Part shown: positions 23,767-31,749 of the stretch, one piece after another
Layout: every line of letters starts with the position of its first letter
How positions within the stretch are numbered: the first letter of the stretch is position 1
Origin: Deltaproteobacteria bacterium
GTDB lineage: Bacteria > Myxococcota_A > UBA9160 > SMWR01
Assembly: GCA_019310425.1 (NCBI GenBank)
Contig: JAFDEI010000017.1
Coordinates: 1-41,181 of the forward strand
Length of the DNA stretch: 41,181 bases
Direction: 5' to 3'
Notes under the pieces: model-generated
Databases searched by the model: none
Seen by the model: the letters and a program-made list of their open reading frames with translations, nothing else
Told to the model about the DNA's origin: nothing
Made by a program: the position numbers and the translations under genes

Positions 23767-24744
23767 TCAGTCGGCGAGCTTGGACGCGCTTCGGCCCTTG
23801 GCCTGCTGCGCGATCCACGGGTAGGTGGCTTCGATGCCGCGGCGAAGGTCGAAGTGCGCGCGCCAACCTGTGCTCTCGATGCGCGCGACACTGTGATAGC
23901 GCGCGTGAACGCCAACCGGCCCATCGACGTGGCGCACGGCGATTCCCTTGCCCGACACATCCGCGACGGTCTCGACGAGTTCGTCGACCGAAATCAATTC
24001 CGACGAGCCGATGTTGGTCGGCTCGGTGATGTCCGATCGCATCAAGGTGTGGATGCCGTTACATAGATCGTCGACGTAGGTGTAGACGCGGATCGCAGAT
24101 CCGTCGCCCCAGACCTCGATCACGTCGCCCTCTTGCGCCAGTGCGATCTTGCGGCAGATTGCGGCGGGTGCCTTCTCGCGGCCGCCCTGCCAGGTGCCCT
24201 CGGGCCCATAGCAGTTCTGGAAGCGTGCGACGCGAACTTCGAGTCCGCGGTTGCGCGAGTGCGCGAAGGCCATGCGCTCGGCGTAGAGCTTCTCCCAACC
24301 GTATTCGTTGTCCGGCAGAGCAGGGTAGGCGTCGTCCTCGCAAATTTCGTCTTCACCGATCTCCTGGTCGCGATACACGCAGGCCGACGACGCGAACAGA
24401 TAACGTCCAACGCTCGCGTCCGCGGCTGCATTCACCATGTGGATGTTGATCAGCGCGCTGTTGGTCATGATTTCGCACTCGGCGCTGTGGATGAAGCCCA
24501 TGCCGCCCATGTCGGCCGCGAGCTGGTAGACCTCGTCGAACGGCGCGTCGTCAGAGAGATCGACCGCCTGTCGGCAGTTCTCGGGAAGCCGAAGGTCGAG
24601 CCGCAGGAATTCGTCCGCTGCGGTCTCGGAGAATTCGGGATTCTTGAGATCGACTCCGCGCACCCAGTATCCCGATGCTTTGAGCAGTCGAACCAGGTGG
24701 TGGCCGATGAATCCCCCGGCTCCGCAGACGAGCGCCGTCTTCAT
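23767..24744 (-). CDS. GDP-mannose 3,5-epimerase-like extended SDR
   Basis: 325-residue extended SDR. The NAD motif GAGGFIGHH is at 8-16; the substrate block LAADMGGMGFIHS at 75-87 and the FQNCYGPEGTWQGGREKAPAA segment are hallmarks of GDP-mannose 3,5-epimerase, the enzyme that converts GDP-D-mannose to GDP-L-galactose or GDP-L-gulose. The catalytic Cys122 (SSACVY), Tyr148 and Lys152 (YGWEK) are all present. In plants it feeds ascorbate synthesis; in bacteria the product more likely goes into surface polysaccharide or glycolipid. The ATG at 24744 has GAGGGGAAG 7 nt upstream. It is divergent from the esterase gene at 25007. Confidence 0.88.
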   Translation of the reverse strand: MKTALVCGAGGFIGHHLVRLLKASGYWVRGVDLKNPEFSETAADEFLRLDLRLPENCRQAVDLSDDAPFDEVYQLAADMGGMGFIHSAECEIMTNSALINIHMVNAAADASVGRYLFASSACVYRDQEIGEDEICEDDAYPALPDNEYGWEKLYAERMAFAHSRNRGLEVRVARFQNCYGPEGTWQGGREKAPAAICRKIALAQEGDVIEVWGDGSAIRVYTYVDDLCNGIHTLMRSDITEPTNIGSSELISVDELVETVADVSGKGIAVRHVDGPVGVHARYHSVARIESTGWRAHFDLRRGIEATYPWIAQQAKGRSASKLAD

Positions 24745-24931
24745 GGATGCTTCCCCTCTCGTGTGCTGGGAACCCGCCGCGGGCCCGGCGGTCACCGGAG
24801 GTCCGAAGACAGGCATGTTCGGCTGTTCTCATCGGCGAAAACGGGCCAAACCAAGAGCGGGTTTCGGTGGAGCGGTGTGGATTACAGAGGGACTGCAATC
24901 CCGGAAATGGGAGAGCAATCTCCGGGCTGGA

Positions 24932-24955
24932 GCCGCTGGTGCGCTCCGCAGCGGC
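24932..24955. repeat. 7-bp inverted repeat in divergent promoter region
   Basis: GCCGCTG and CAGCGGC are separated by 10 nt, between the divergent epimerase and esterase genes, about 50 nt before the esterase start. It could be an operator or a leader hairpin. The remaining sequence 24745-25006 shows no gene. Confidence 0.35.
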
Positions 24956-25006
24956 GCCCATTCCCCTTGGTACGGCCGAGCCGGCTTTTCCTATGCTCCC
25001 AGTGTG

Positions 25007-26655
25007 ATGAGAATGGCGTTTCGAAGGTCGTGGTTCCTGCCGCTGGTACTCGCGCTCTGCCTGCCAGTCGCGTGGGCGCGTGATGGGCCGGACGCCGAAT
25101 CGAGCTCGCTGGATTCAGAGGCTGCCGTGCAGGCGCTGCGGCTACCGCACGTCTTCGGAAACGCGATGGTGCTCCAGCGCGATCGTGCGCTGCCGGTCTG
25201 GGGCTGGGCGCGCCCGGGAGCGTCGGTGCAGGTTCGCTTCGCGGGGCAGTCTCACACCGCGCGGGCCGGGCAGGACGGCCGCTGGCAGCTTCACCTGGAC
25301 CCGATGCCTGCGAGCCGCGAGCCGCGCGAGCTCGTCGTGGTTTCCGAAGGCGGGGCGCAGATGCGGGCATTCGAAGATGTGCTCGTGGGTGATGTCTATC
25401 TGGCCGGTGGGCAGTCCAATATGGCGATCACTCTGGCCTCGAGCCGATCCGGACCAATGGAGGTGCAACGCGCGAATCATCCCCTATTGCGCTTCTTTCG
25501 CGTTCCGACGATGGCTTCGCCGAGTCGGGCCGTCGAAGACGTCGCGGGAAGATGGGTCGCCTGCACACCGCAGACCGCGGCGGACCTTTCCGCGGTGGCG
25601 TACTACTTCGGACGAAAGCTCGTGGCCGAATCCAGCGTTCCGGTAGGCATTCTCCAGGCCGCCAAGGCAAACACCTCGGCGGAGTCGTGGGTTCCGCGCG
25701 ACGCGCTGGCGGCATCTCCCGCCGGGCGTGCCTACGTCCGAGCCTGGGATGCGGCGGAAGCGCGCTTCGACCCCGACAAAGCTCGGGCGTACGATGCGCG
25801 CCGTATCGAGGCGTATCGAAAACGGGTGACCGACGCGCGCGTCGCGGGCCGTAAGCTGAACCCGTCCAGGCTCCAGCAACCGCACCCGACCGTCCCGCCG
25901 CGGCAACATCGCGGCTGGCCCGGGACATTCTTCAACGGGATGATTGCGCCACTCGAGCCTTTCGCGCTGCGTGGCGTCATCTGGTATCAGGGCGAACACA
26001 ATGCACGGGTTCGTGGGTACGCGTATCGCAGCGTCTTGCCCAGCCTGATCGAGCGTTGGCGACGCGGGTTCGAGAATCCCGAACTCGAGTTCTACATCGT
26101 TCAGCTGGCGGGCTGGCTTCGGCCGGAATCGAAGCCACGCGAAAGCGCGATCGCCGAGCTGCGTGAATCACAGCTACGGGTTCATCGAGAGGATCCACAC
26201 AGTGGCCTCGCCGTGATCATCGACACCACCGAAAAAGGCGCGCTCCACCCGCCGAACAAACAGTTGCCGGGTGAGCGTCTGGCGCTGTGGGCCCTGGCGC
26301 GGGAAACCGGCTCCGACATCGAGCCGAGTGGGCCGCAGTTCGAGTCGCAGCGCGTCGAAGGCAATCGGGTCGTGCTGTCGTTCAGCCACATCGGTGCCGG
26401 CTTGATGGTGGGCCGGCGCAAACCTTCGTCTGGGCCGAAGCGGAAATTCGCGGCGACGAAGTCGTGGTCTGGTCGGACGCCGTACCTGCTCCGCTGGTGG
26501 TGCGCTACGCCTGGGCCGACAACCCGGCCGGAAGCAATCTCTACAACCGCGATGGTCTGCCGGCTTCGCCGTTCCGGACCGATTCCTTTCCGGTTTCGAC
26601 GCAGAGCAGGCTGGATCCGAGGCTGCCGGCGGCGTACCGCGAGGCAAAACCGTGA
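25007..26655 (+). pseudogene. Sialate O-acetylesterase-like protein with C-terminal frameshift
   Basis: A secreted SASA-family (DUF303, SGNH-like) esterase. The signal peptide covers about residues 1-24. Catalytic blocks are visible: GQSNM, WYQGEHNA, and [19 protein letters not shown] with the late His. The first frame continues to about 26410 ([15 protein letters not shown]) and then turns to nonsense. The expected C-terminal domain ([21 protein letters not shown], then [29 protein letters not shown]) continues in another frame and stops at 26655. One missing base near 26405-26418, beside a GGTGGG run, explains it. It may be a true frameshift, which would leave the catalytic domain but lose the last beta-domain, or an assembly error. 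Such enzymes remove acetyl groups from sugars outside the cytoplasm. Confidence 0.75.
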
Positions 26656-26684
26656 GCGACCGACGAGTGAAGCGAAGCGCCGAG

Positions 26685-26700
26685 GACGCCGGTCGGCGTC
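26685..26700. terminator. Hairpin between convergent genes
   Basis: GACGCC-GGTC-GGCGTC forms a 6-bp GC-rich stem with a 4-nt loop between the esterase-like gene and the convergent phosphotransferase gene, just touching the latter's stop codon. No T-run follows, so it is only a possible bidirectional terminator. Confidence 0.35.
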
Positions 26701-27637
26701 AGAGCACCGTTCCAGCCAGCTGTTTCAGCGCCGACAGATGCACGCAGGTGCCGATCGCGAGCAGGTTCGGGGCGCGCGTGTCACCGCGCACGTAGATTCC
26801 GAGTGCGGTCTGGTCGATGCACGCGCCCTTGAAGAGATTGAACGCGATCCAGTAGCGAAGTCGCTCTCGGTCGAGCTTTACGCCGACGCGGTCGGCGATG
26901 TAGGCGACCCAGGCATCCTCGTCCATCAGCCCTGCGCCACGGATGCAGATCAGGAAGGCCCAGTCTTCGTCGGAGTCGCCGAGGTGAGTGAACTCCCAGT
27001 CGACTAGCGCGCGCAGCGTTCCGTCCTCGTGGAGGTAGTTGCCGGGGCCCGGGTCGCCGTGAACCAACGAAATCCGCTCGGTCTCGGGCGCCCGGTTGCG
27101 CAGCCACTGCGCGGCTTCTTCGACCAGCGGCGACGGCTCGCCGATCAGGTTGTTGCGATAGACCCGGTACCAGCGTTCGACCTGGCTCAGTGCCGCATCG
27201 CGTTTTCCCGCCGGACGTTCGAAGAAGTCGACGCCGAGCGTGTCGGGGTCGGCGGCATGCAGCCGGGCGAGGCTCTCGACATAGGGGCCGAGGCTCTCGG
27301 GCTGGTAGACGCTCGTGCCCTCGATGAAGTCCATCACGAAGAACGGCTGGCCGAGAATTTCGTTCGAGGGCTCGTAGTCGAGCACGTCGGCGACCGGATA
27401 GCCGTTTGCGTGGAGCGCACGCATCACCAGGACTTCGTCGCGACTGTCGGAGCCGAGCAGTCCGAATTGTTCGATGCGCAGCACGAGCCGTGGCCGTGGC
27501 CCGGCCGTGAACTCGAGTACATACATCGCACGCGACTGGCCCATCGAGATGCGGCTCGCGCTGGCGATCTCCACCTTCTCAGCGAACTTCTCCGCGAGGT
27601 GGGCCTCGAGCCGTTCCAGCTGTTTGGCAGAGAGCAT
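26699..27637 (-). CDS. Aminoglycoside phosphotransferase-family kinase-like protein
   Basis: 312-residue APH/choline-kinase-fold protein. The Brenner motif HGDPGPGN is at 193-200 (catalytic D195, metal-binding N200) and the DFG-equivalent D213 is in LVDWEFTHLGD. The helix-C Glu is E68. The usual ATP-binding Lys is replaced by Arg in LVLRIEQ (residue 54), as in many members of this branch. Such proteins next to acyl-CoA and SDR genes are often assigned to phosphorylation of hydroxyacyl or alcohol substrates (ACAD10/FadE36-like context) rather than antibiotic resistance; this is inference. The start ATG at 27637 overlaps the upstream stop (TGATG), so the two genes are translationally coupled. 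Confidence 0.85.
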   Translation of the reverse strand: MLSAKQLERLEAHLAEKFAEKVEIASASRISMGQSRAMYVLEFTAGPRPRLVLRIEQFGLLGSDSRDEVLVMRALHANGYPVADVLDYEPSNEILGQPFFVMDFIEGTSVYQPESLGPYVESLARLHAADPDTLGVDFFERPAGKRDAALSQVERWYRVYRNNLIGEPSPLVEEAAQWLRNRAPETERISLVHGDPGPGNYLHEDGTLRALVDWEFTHLGDSDEDWAFLICIRGAGLMDEDAWVAYIADRVGVKLDRERLRYWIAFNLFKGACIDQTALGIYVRGDTRAPNLLAIGTCVHLSALKQLAGTVL

Positions 27638-28077
27638 CAGGAGGCCGCCATGTTGCGTGCGAAGGCGCCGAAGAGTCCGATCGCGCGTGCGAACTCGGCG
27701 TCGAGCTGGCTGTTCAGCACCGGGTGAAGGATTCCGCGAACCCCGTCTGCGATCGCCCCCGGGTGGTCCTGGCCCGCGACGAGCAGCCGCGATGCGGCCT
27801 CGAACGGCGAGTCTGTGGCGAGCGCTTCGGCCCAGTGTGGCTCGGATTCGGAGGCGACGAGTGTTCGCACCTCGTCGACCGCCGCGGCGAGCTCCGCGCG
27901 TCGTTTCGCGTTGAGATCGTCGCCGAGCAGCTGCTTCGCATATTCGAGCGAGCCCACGAGCAGGTCCGCGCTGTAGCGCGGCCACTGCCCCTCGACATTC
28001 GGCAATACGACGTCGCGCAACGTCTCGATGCACGAGTCGAGAATCGTCTCTACGTCCGGGTTCACCGGCAGAGTCAT
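27637..28077 (-). CDS. Helical protein of unknown function, partner of the phosphotransferase
   Basis: 146-residue, predominantly alpha-helical protein without a recognised domain. It begins MTLPVNPDVETILDSCIETLRDVVLPNVEGQW, then two amphipathic helices ending FARAIGLFGAFARNMAAS. No signal peptide, no cysteine pair and no nucleotide motif is seen. The ATG at 28077 has AAGGAG 7 nt upstream, a strong site. The stop overlaps the start of the APH-family gene by one base, so the two products are probably made in fixed ratio and may act together. Confidence 0.7.
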   Translation of the reverse strand: MTLPVNPDVETILDSCIETLRDVVLPNVEGQWPRYSADLLVGSLEYAKQLLGDDLNAKRRAELAAAVDEVRTLVASESEPHWAEALATDSPFEAASRLLVAGQDHPGAIADGVRGILHPVLNSQLDAEFARAIGLFGAFARNMAAS

Positions 28078-28118
28078 CGCGTCTCTCCTTCTAAGGGGTG
28101 CGCCAGATCCCGCGGCGG

Positions 28119-28505
28119 TCAGGCGCCGCTGATCGCTCCGAGTTCACCGGGCGACATCGCCTTGCGGGTGTCGAAGTGGCTGCGCCAGTCGTCGCACATG
28201 CCCTGTGGGCCGTGCCAGTAGTCGATCTCGAGGCAGACCTTGTCGTCTCGGAACTCCAGCAGCGACATGCCTTCGCCGCAGAGCCACTTGCCCTGGTTCT
28301 CCGCTCCGTGGTGATCGTTGATGATATGCAGGTAGGCCATCCAAGTGAGCGCAAGGCCGCGTTCGTTCAGGTAGTACTGCTCGGGCATGACCTTGAGGTT
28401 GCCCGCGCCCGGGCCGAAGAAGTCGACGATGGCCTGGTGGCCGTGCATGGCGTCCACGTGGGTCACGATGTCGCGCATCACGACGTCGTCGGAGAGGAAC
28501 GGCAA
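28119..28505 (-). CDS. NTF2/SnoaL-like protein, apparently 5'-disrupted
   Basis: 128 residues can be read from a weak TTG start: LSDDVVMRDIVTHVDAMHGHQ, then FFGPG, VMPEQYYLNERGLALTWMAYL and EFRDDKVCLEIDYWHGPQGM, a clear NTF2-like fold. The same frame continues upstream with RRLFEEGWSGDSPESPLP, normal family N-terminal sequence, but hits a stop (28566-28568 region) with no start codon. The missing beginning (SEREAANAQLANQ) is in another frame just upstream, so a one-base shift near 28555-28560 splits the gene. It may be a pseudogene or a base-call error. It lies between the unknown helical gene and the lipocalin-like gene, same strand. Confidence 0.6.
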   Translation of the reverse strand: MPFLSDDVVMRDIVTHVDAMHGHQAIVDFFGPGAGNLKVMPEQYYLNERGLALTWMAYLHIINDHHGAENQGKWLCGEGMSLLEFRDDKVCLEIDYWHGPQGMCDDWRSHFDTRKAMSPGELGAISGA

Positions 28506-28643
28506 CGGTGACTCCGGCGAGTCGCCGCTCCAGCCTTCCTCGAACAGCCGGCGCGCATTGGTTGGCTAGCTGCGCGTTGGCCGCTTCGCGCTCAGAGATT
28601 CCGCGGCGTCGCGTGCAAGGCGCTTCGCGCGTTGCGAAAGCTC

Positions 28644-29789
28644 CTAGTCGTCGAAGCCCGGGTATTCCCCGGCGATTACGCACTCGAGCAGCCCGAGGCC
28701 GATCTCTTCGGGGTCGTCCAGGTTCGTGAAGGTGGCGTAGGTCTCGGCCCAGGCTCCCTTCTTCTGGGGGAGTTCGTTGCCTTCGAGGTCGCGGACGATC
28801 GTCGGATGCGAGACGTCCCAGATATAGACGCCGCGGCCGAGCCTGTCGTTCCAGCCGCCCCAGTAGCCGCCGCCTTCCATGTAGAGTGGCCGGCTCACGG
28901 TCTTCATCGCGAAGCGGTCGACCTTGCCGCCGTGGCGGGTGAGCGCGACCACCGCGCTGTCGAGTCGGCGCTGGCCGTCGACGAACTCGGCATTTTCGAG
29001 CTCGACACTCTTGTAGGACCAACCCCCACGCTCTGCCTCGAACGGATAATCGACGCGACTGTGGAACGGGCTGATGACACCGTCGGCATTGCGCTGGAAC
29101 CACCAGAAGATCGAGCGCTTCGGGAATCGAATCAGCGTCCATTGCCGGAAGCCGAATCCGAGGGGCGCGTTTTCGCGCGTGCGCGGGCCACCGATCGGTG
29201 CGGCATGTTGGTTGATCTTGCCGCCCGCTCCCGACTCGCCGAGTCCCCAGCTGTGGTCCCGCGCGCCTACCCAGTCGGGCCCGACCTCGAAGCGTCGCCC
29301 CGCAATTTCGATCTCGCCGCTCACGTGGCCGACCTGCGTGTAGTTCGAGCGCGCAAAGATCACGCGGCCGTCCACGACGCCGATCTGCCCCGGCGTTTCG
29401 TCGTACGCGGGCGCCGCCGACTCCCAGCCGATGTCGAACGTGAGCCCGAGTTCATTCTCGTGGCAGCCGAGCCGCAGCGTTCGCAAGCCCTCGATGATGT
29501 CCATCCATAGTGGGCCGACATCGAGTTCGTCGATGCGCGGGCGCAGCCGCCGACTGCAGCGCAGGTTGTACTGCTTGCCGTCGTCGAGGCTCAAACACGC
29601 GTAGCCGTCGGCGACATTGGTGTTGGCGTACCACCGGATCGCGGTGATGAGGTTCACCTTGCCTTCCGGGTCGCCCACGCAGGTCCAGAAGCCGTCGCTC
29701 CAGTAGGGGCTCTCGGTCGCGATCTGGTCGAAGGTCGAGAGTGTCTGGTGGAGCGGCCATTCGTCGAGCTTTGTCAGGGGTCGGGCCAA
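28644..29789 (-). CDS. AttH/CrtC-like lipocalin-fold protein of unknown function
   Basis: 381-residue, beta-rich, Trp-rich protein. Landmarks are GFWTCVGDPEGKVNLITAIRWYANTN, LGLTFDIGWESAAPAYDE, VGARDHSWGLGE and the late YMEGGGYWGGWNDRLGRGVYIWD. The DHSWG block and two-domain beta layout resemble the hydroxyneurosporene-synthase/AttH-like lipocalin group (recent DUF7064/DUF7065-type annotations, from memory). Some members of that group bind or hydrate long isoprenoid or lipid chains; no catalytic role is claimed here. The start is a TTG at 29789 with AGAGGA about 6 nt upstream; the open frame further upstream overlaps the divergent SDR promoter. It is probably the first gene of the leftward unit. 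Confidence 0.65.
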   Translation of the reverse strand: MARPLTKLDEWPLHQTLSTFDQIATESPYWSDGFWTCVGDPEGKVNLITAIRWYANTNVADGYACLSLDDGKQYNLRCSRRLRPRIDELDVGPLWMDIIEGLRTLRLGCHENELGLTFDIGWESAAPAYDETPGQIGVVDGRVIFARSNYTQVGHVSGEIEIAGRRFEVGPDWVGARDHSWGLGESGAGGKINQHAAPIGGPRTRENAPLGFGFRQWTLIRFPKRSIFWWFQRNADGVISPFHSRVDYPFEAERGGWSYKSVELENAEFVDGQRRLDSAVVALTRHGGKVDRFAMKTVSRPLYMEGGGYWGGWNDRLGRGVYIWDVSHPTIVRDLEGNELPQKKGAWAETYATFTNLDDPEEIGLGLLECVIAGEYPGFDD

Positions 29790-29953
29790 GTCGGATCCTC
29801 TGTGGGTGGATCCGTATGATACTTCCGGGAGGCCGTCGGATCTGTACCAATTTCGGCTGATTTGTGTCCGGGATCCGCATATGCCGCCCGCCGGCTTGGG
29901 GAACAATCTCCGGGTCGATACGATCTCCTGGAACGATCCAAAGGAGACTCGCC
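29790..29953. promoter_or_regulatory. Divergent promoter region with repeated GGATCCG sites
   Basis: 164 bp between the divergent lipocalin-like and SDR genes. GGATCCGTATGAT at 29808 and GGATCCGCATATG at 29872 are similar 13-mers about 64 nt apart, each around a GGATCC palindrome. They could be paired operator sites. No canonical promoter was assigned. Confidence 0.3.
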
Positions 29954-30781
29954 GTGCCGCTTTCAGAAGGTCGGTTGTTGGAGAACAGGGTGGCTGTGGT
30001 GCTGGGCGCGTCGAGTGGCATCGGCTGGGCGATCGCCGAGCGTTTCGCCGAGCACGGAGCGAAGGTCGTGGTTGCGGCGCGCCGCCTGGAGAACCTCGAA
30101 AAGCTTGCGGCAAAGATCGACGGCGTGGCGGTCCAGTGCGACGGCAGCGACTTCGATCAGTTGGCTTCACTGGCCGCAACGACGGTCGAGCGCTTTGGCG
30201 GCGTCGATGTCGCGGTTAATTCGGCGGGACTCAACCGCCCGTCGCCGATCAAGGACATCACACCCGAGCTGTTGCACGACGTCGCGGGCGTGCAGTTCTT
30301 CGGTGCCTACTACTTCATGCGCCACTTCTGCAACGCGATGGCGGAAAGCGGCGGTGGGTCGCTCATCAACGTGACCTCGGCCACGGCGATCGCAGTGCCG
30401 GTCGCAATCGCGCCCTATTCTGGATGCAAGGCGGGAATCAATTTCGTGACAAAGATCGCCGCGCGTGAGTACGGTCCCGACCAGGTTCGTGTGAACGCGC
30501 TCGCACCGTCGTTCGTGCCGACTGCAATGAACGGCTTCGGCGGCATGACTCCGATCGACGAGGCGCGCGTGGAACTCGACGAGGAGGTTCCGATCGCGCA
30601 GGCCTTCATCGACGAGACCCCGCTCGCGCGCGTGATCACGGTCGAAGAGTGCGCCGATGTCGCGCTCTTTCTCGCGAGCAACCTCTCCTCGTCGATGACG
30701 GGGCAGATCATTCCCGTCGACGGCGGCAACCACCTGTGTCGCCTGCCCAGCTTCGGCCCGGCTCCGCGCCGGCGGAATTGA
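29954..30781 (+). CDS. Short-chain dehydrogenase/reductase
   Basis: 275-residue classical SDR. The cofactor motif GASSGIG is near residue 19-25, Asn of VNSAGLN is in place, and the catalytic Ser (NVTSATA), Tyr and Lys (YSGCK) are all present. The C-terminus ends in GQIIPVDGGNHLCRLP. The Arg-Arg pair after beta-2 (AARRLENL) suggests NADP(H) preference. The substrate is a secondary alcohol or ketone, not further defined. The start is the GTG at 29954, with AAAGGAG 7 nt upstream, which is far better than any earlier ATG in the frame. It converges with the next SDR, separated by a strong hairpin. Confidence 0.88.
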   Translation: MPLSEGRLLENRVAVVLGASSGIGWAIAERFAEHGAKVVVAARRLENLEKLAAKIDGVAVQCDGSDFDQLASLAATTVERFGGVDVAVNSAGLNRPSPIKDITPELLHDVAGVQFFGAYYFMRHFCNAMAESGGGSLINVTSATAIAVPVAIAPYSGCKAGINFVTKIAAREYGPDQVRVNALAPSFVPTAMNGFGGMTPIDEARVELDEEVPIAQAFIDETPLARVITVEECADVALFLASNLSSSMTGQIIPVDGGNHLCRLPSFGPAPRRRN

Positions 30782-30792
30782 GCTCTTGCCCG

Positions 30793-30830
30793 TTCGATCA
30801 CCAGGTCGCTTCTGCGATCTGGTGATCGAA
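30793..30830. terminator. Strong bidirectional hairpin between convergent SDR genes
   Basis: TTCGATCACCAG pairs perfectly with CTGGTGATCGAA (12 bp), continues through one G-U type pair and 4 more base pairs, and closes with a TTCT tetraloop, giving a 17-bp stem. It sits exactly between the stops at 30781 and 30835 and most likely ends transcription from both sides, although no long T-run is present. Confidence 0.7.
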
Positions 30831-30834
30831 GTCG

Positions 30835-31587
30835 CTAGCGGGCCGTGTAGCCGCCGTCGATCGGTAGCGCGACGGCTGTGATGAAGGCGGCTTCGTCGCT
30901 CACGAGGAAGAGCGCCGCGCTCGCGACGGCATCCGTAGTCACCATTCCAGGCATCGGGTTCATCATTTCGAATCCCCGGCGCACGGCCTCGCTGTCCGGC
31001 GAGGCCTCGATGAGCGCCCGCACGAGCGGTGTGTCGACGACGGCGGGGCAGATCGCGTTCACGCGGATGTGCTTGTCGGCATACTCGATCGCGGTGGTCT
31101 TCGAGAGCTGGATCACGCCGGCCTTCGATGCCGTGTAGGCGGGCAAGCCCGGGATCGCGTTGCAGCCCACGGTCGATGCGGTGTTGAGGATGACACCGGC
31201 GCGTTGCTCGATCATCACGGGCAGCACGTACTTCATGCCGTAGTAGACACCGTCGATGTTGATCGACATCACGCGCTTCCAATTGTCTATCGAGCTTTCG
31301 CCGGTGATGCCGCCCTCACCGTCGACGCCTGCGTTGTTCATGAGGATGTCGATGCGCTCGCACGAGTCGACGGTGAAGCGGATCATCTTCTCGACTTCTT
31401 CGGGAACGCTCACGTCGGTGTGGACGTAGAGTCCGCCGAGTTCTTCGGCGACCGCCTCGCCCAAGTCGTCCTGGACATCCGCGATGACGACGCGTGCTCC
31501 TTCTTGTGCGAAGCGCGTCGCGCAGGCTCTCCCGAGTCCGGAAGCCGCTCCCGTCACGATCGCGATCTTGCCTGCCAGCCTTCCCAT
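30835..31587 (-). CDS. Short-chain dehydrogenase/reductase
   Basis: 250-residue classical SDR with intact motifs: TGAASGLG near residue 12, D of VIADVQDD (NAD preference), NNAGVDG, Ser in NTASTVG, and YTASK for the catalytic Tyr and Lys. The C-terminus ITAVALPIDGGYTAR is normal. It resembles the cyclohexanol/3-alpha-hydroxysteroid dehydrogenase-type branch, but substrate cannot be read. The start chosen is the ATG at 31587, with GAGGAG about 9 nt upstream; an in-frame ATG at 31611 is possible. It is divergent from the SMP-30 lactonase gene. Confidence 0.88.
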   Translation of the reverse strand: MGRLAGKIAIVTGAASGLGRACATRFAQEGARVVIADVQDDLGEAVAEELGGLYVHTDVSVPEEVEKMIRFTVDSCERIDILMNNAGVDGEGGITGESSIDNWKRVMSINIDGVYYGMKYVLPVMIEQRAGVILNTASTVGCNAIPGLPAYTASKAGVIQLSKTTAIEYADKHIRVNAICPAVVDTPLVRALIEASPDSEAVRRGFEMMNPMPGMVTTDAVASAALFLVSDEAAFITAVALPIDGGYTAR

Positions 31588-31749
31588 TCGTTCAGCTCCT
31601 CGTGCATTCATGGAGAATTCGCGTGTTCGCATGTCGAAATCGCCGCTCGTGACTCGGCTGCTGCAGATCGACGCACGATCGCCCGGTGCAGTCTGGCGTC
31701 TTTGCCGTGATTCCGCGACCTTGAAGCGGTCAATCGATCGGAGCCGCAG

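Noticed and set aside
26699-27637. Aminoglycoside resistance
   Set aside because: The fold is APH-like, but the context is lipid and CoA metabolism and the sequence lacks features of known resistance enzymes that I can name.
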